Origin: Bradyrhizobium sp. JYMT SZCCT0180
Lineage (GTDB): Bacteria; Pseudomonadota; Alphaproteobacteria; Rhizobiales; Xanthobacteraceae
Direction of reading: 5' to 3'
Assembly: GCF_018130165.1 (NCBI RefSeq)
Contig: NZ_JAFCLZ010000012.1
Span: 186,001-250,000 of the forward strand
DNA length: 64,000 nucleotides
The translations under genes were made by a program, and so were the position numbers. A model generated the notes under the pieces. The model saw nothing but the letters and a program-made list of their open reading frames with translations, did no database searches and had not been told where the DNA came from. Positions within the stretch are counted from its first letter, which is position 1; the number at the start of each line of letters is the position of its first letter. This document shows, in pieces, positions 63,739 through 64,000 of this stretch.

Positions 63739-64000
63739 CGGAAACCTCGTTATTTCACAGGGCGGAAGGATTAAGGGAACGGGGGCGTTCGGCAGGCATC
63801 CTTGCACGAAAATCCCGGCAATTGAACCCGCCATATGCGGGATGCCGCGTTGCGGCGGGCACCGGATATAAGGTCAGGCGCCTGACGGATGCAAGGTGGT
63901 CAATCTTCCGTCCATCCGTGTGGAGAGACCCCCACCCCGCCCTCCCCCGCAAGCGGGAGAGGGAGTGGACCTACATTGCGGCAAGCATCGATAACCACAG
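63739..64000. other. Terminal 262-bp segment, no gene; palindromic repeat at 63940-63963
   Basis: No credible coding region or start site was found here. CCCTCCCCCGC (63940-63950) and GCGGGAGAGGG (63953-63963) form a hairpin with one mismatch, a form common in Bradyrhizobium intergenic DNA. The promoter of the aldehyde dehydrogenase should also lie in this segment, but none was recognised. Confidence 0.5.

Noticed and set aside
63755..63952. Short open frame of 65 codons at the right end
   Set aside because: No ribosome site, Arg/Pro-rich composition and a repeat at its start; treated as non-coding.

Overview
The window looks like chromosomal DNA of a Bradyrhizobium-type alphaproteobacterium (Rhizobiales). 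The reasons are high GC with strong G/C third-position bias, several families of long palindromic intergenic repeats of the kind common in Bradyrhizobium, a BJP-1-like subclass B3 metallo-beta-lactamase, class III PHA synthase, and many ABC/TRAP uptake systems beside sugar-acid enzymes. No rRNA, tRNA, CRISPR array, insertion sequence, prophage or plasmid function was seen. It reads as a metabolic, accessory-rich chromosomal segment.

Layout. 0-12 kb: lipid and storage genes. A translationally coupled phaE-like/phaC/GNAT operon, an alpha/beta hydrolase, a SnoaL-like exported protein, a spermidine-synthase-like methyltransferase-fold protein, a fused CYP102-type P450/reductase, an epoxide hydrolase, a WS/DGAT acyltransferase, a lipase-like hydrolase and a small DUF6489-like protein. 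11.6-27.2 kb: a D-amino-acid-dehydrogenase-like flavoprotein and two complete peptide-type ABC importers that bracket a gamma-glutamyltransferase without signal peptide and a DUF1028 protein. 27.3-32.4 kb: a CnbZ-like protein and a signalling unit (membrane histidine kinase, single-domain response regulator, response regulator fused to a class III adenylate cyclase). 32.5-37.6 kb: a TetR-adaptor-RND pump operon. 37.9-40.4 kb: a class I-type P450 behind a large palindromic operator, and three small genes. 40.5-49.1 kb: an apparent catabolic operon (sugar isomerase, DUF993 aldolase-like, Gfo/Idh/MocA, enolase superfamily, NMT1/THI5-type ABC transporter) with a TetR regulator upstream. 49.3-55.6 kb: VOC protein, two PfkB kinases, an orphan TRAP binding protein, a ferredoxin-reductase-like flavoprotein, enoyl-CoA hydratase. 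55.7-63.7 kb: a sugar-acid gene set (IlvD/Edd dehydratase, oxidoreductase, GntR regulator, uronate dehydrogenase, SMP-30 lactonase, aldehyde dehydrogenase) with a B3 metallo-beta-lactamase inside it.

How the genes fit together. The two peptide transporters plus GGT, DUF1028 and the amino-acid oxidoreductase suggest uptake and intracellular opening of gamma-glutamyl or D-amino-acid-containing peptides. The 40.5-48 kb operon has dehydrogenase, dehydratase-like and aldolase-like enzymes with their own transporter, so it is a candidate non-phosphorylative sugar-acid route of unknown substrate. The 55.7-63.7 kb set resembles oxidation of a uronic acid or aldose to lactone, acid and dehydrated keto acid. 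Its divergent promoter carries two matching 13-bp palindromes centred 63 bp apart, probably read by the linked GntR protein. All functional calls are from motif recognition by eye; no database search was run.
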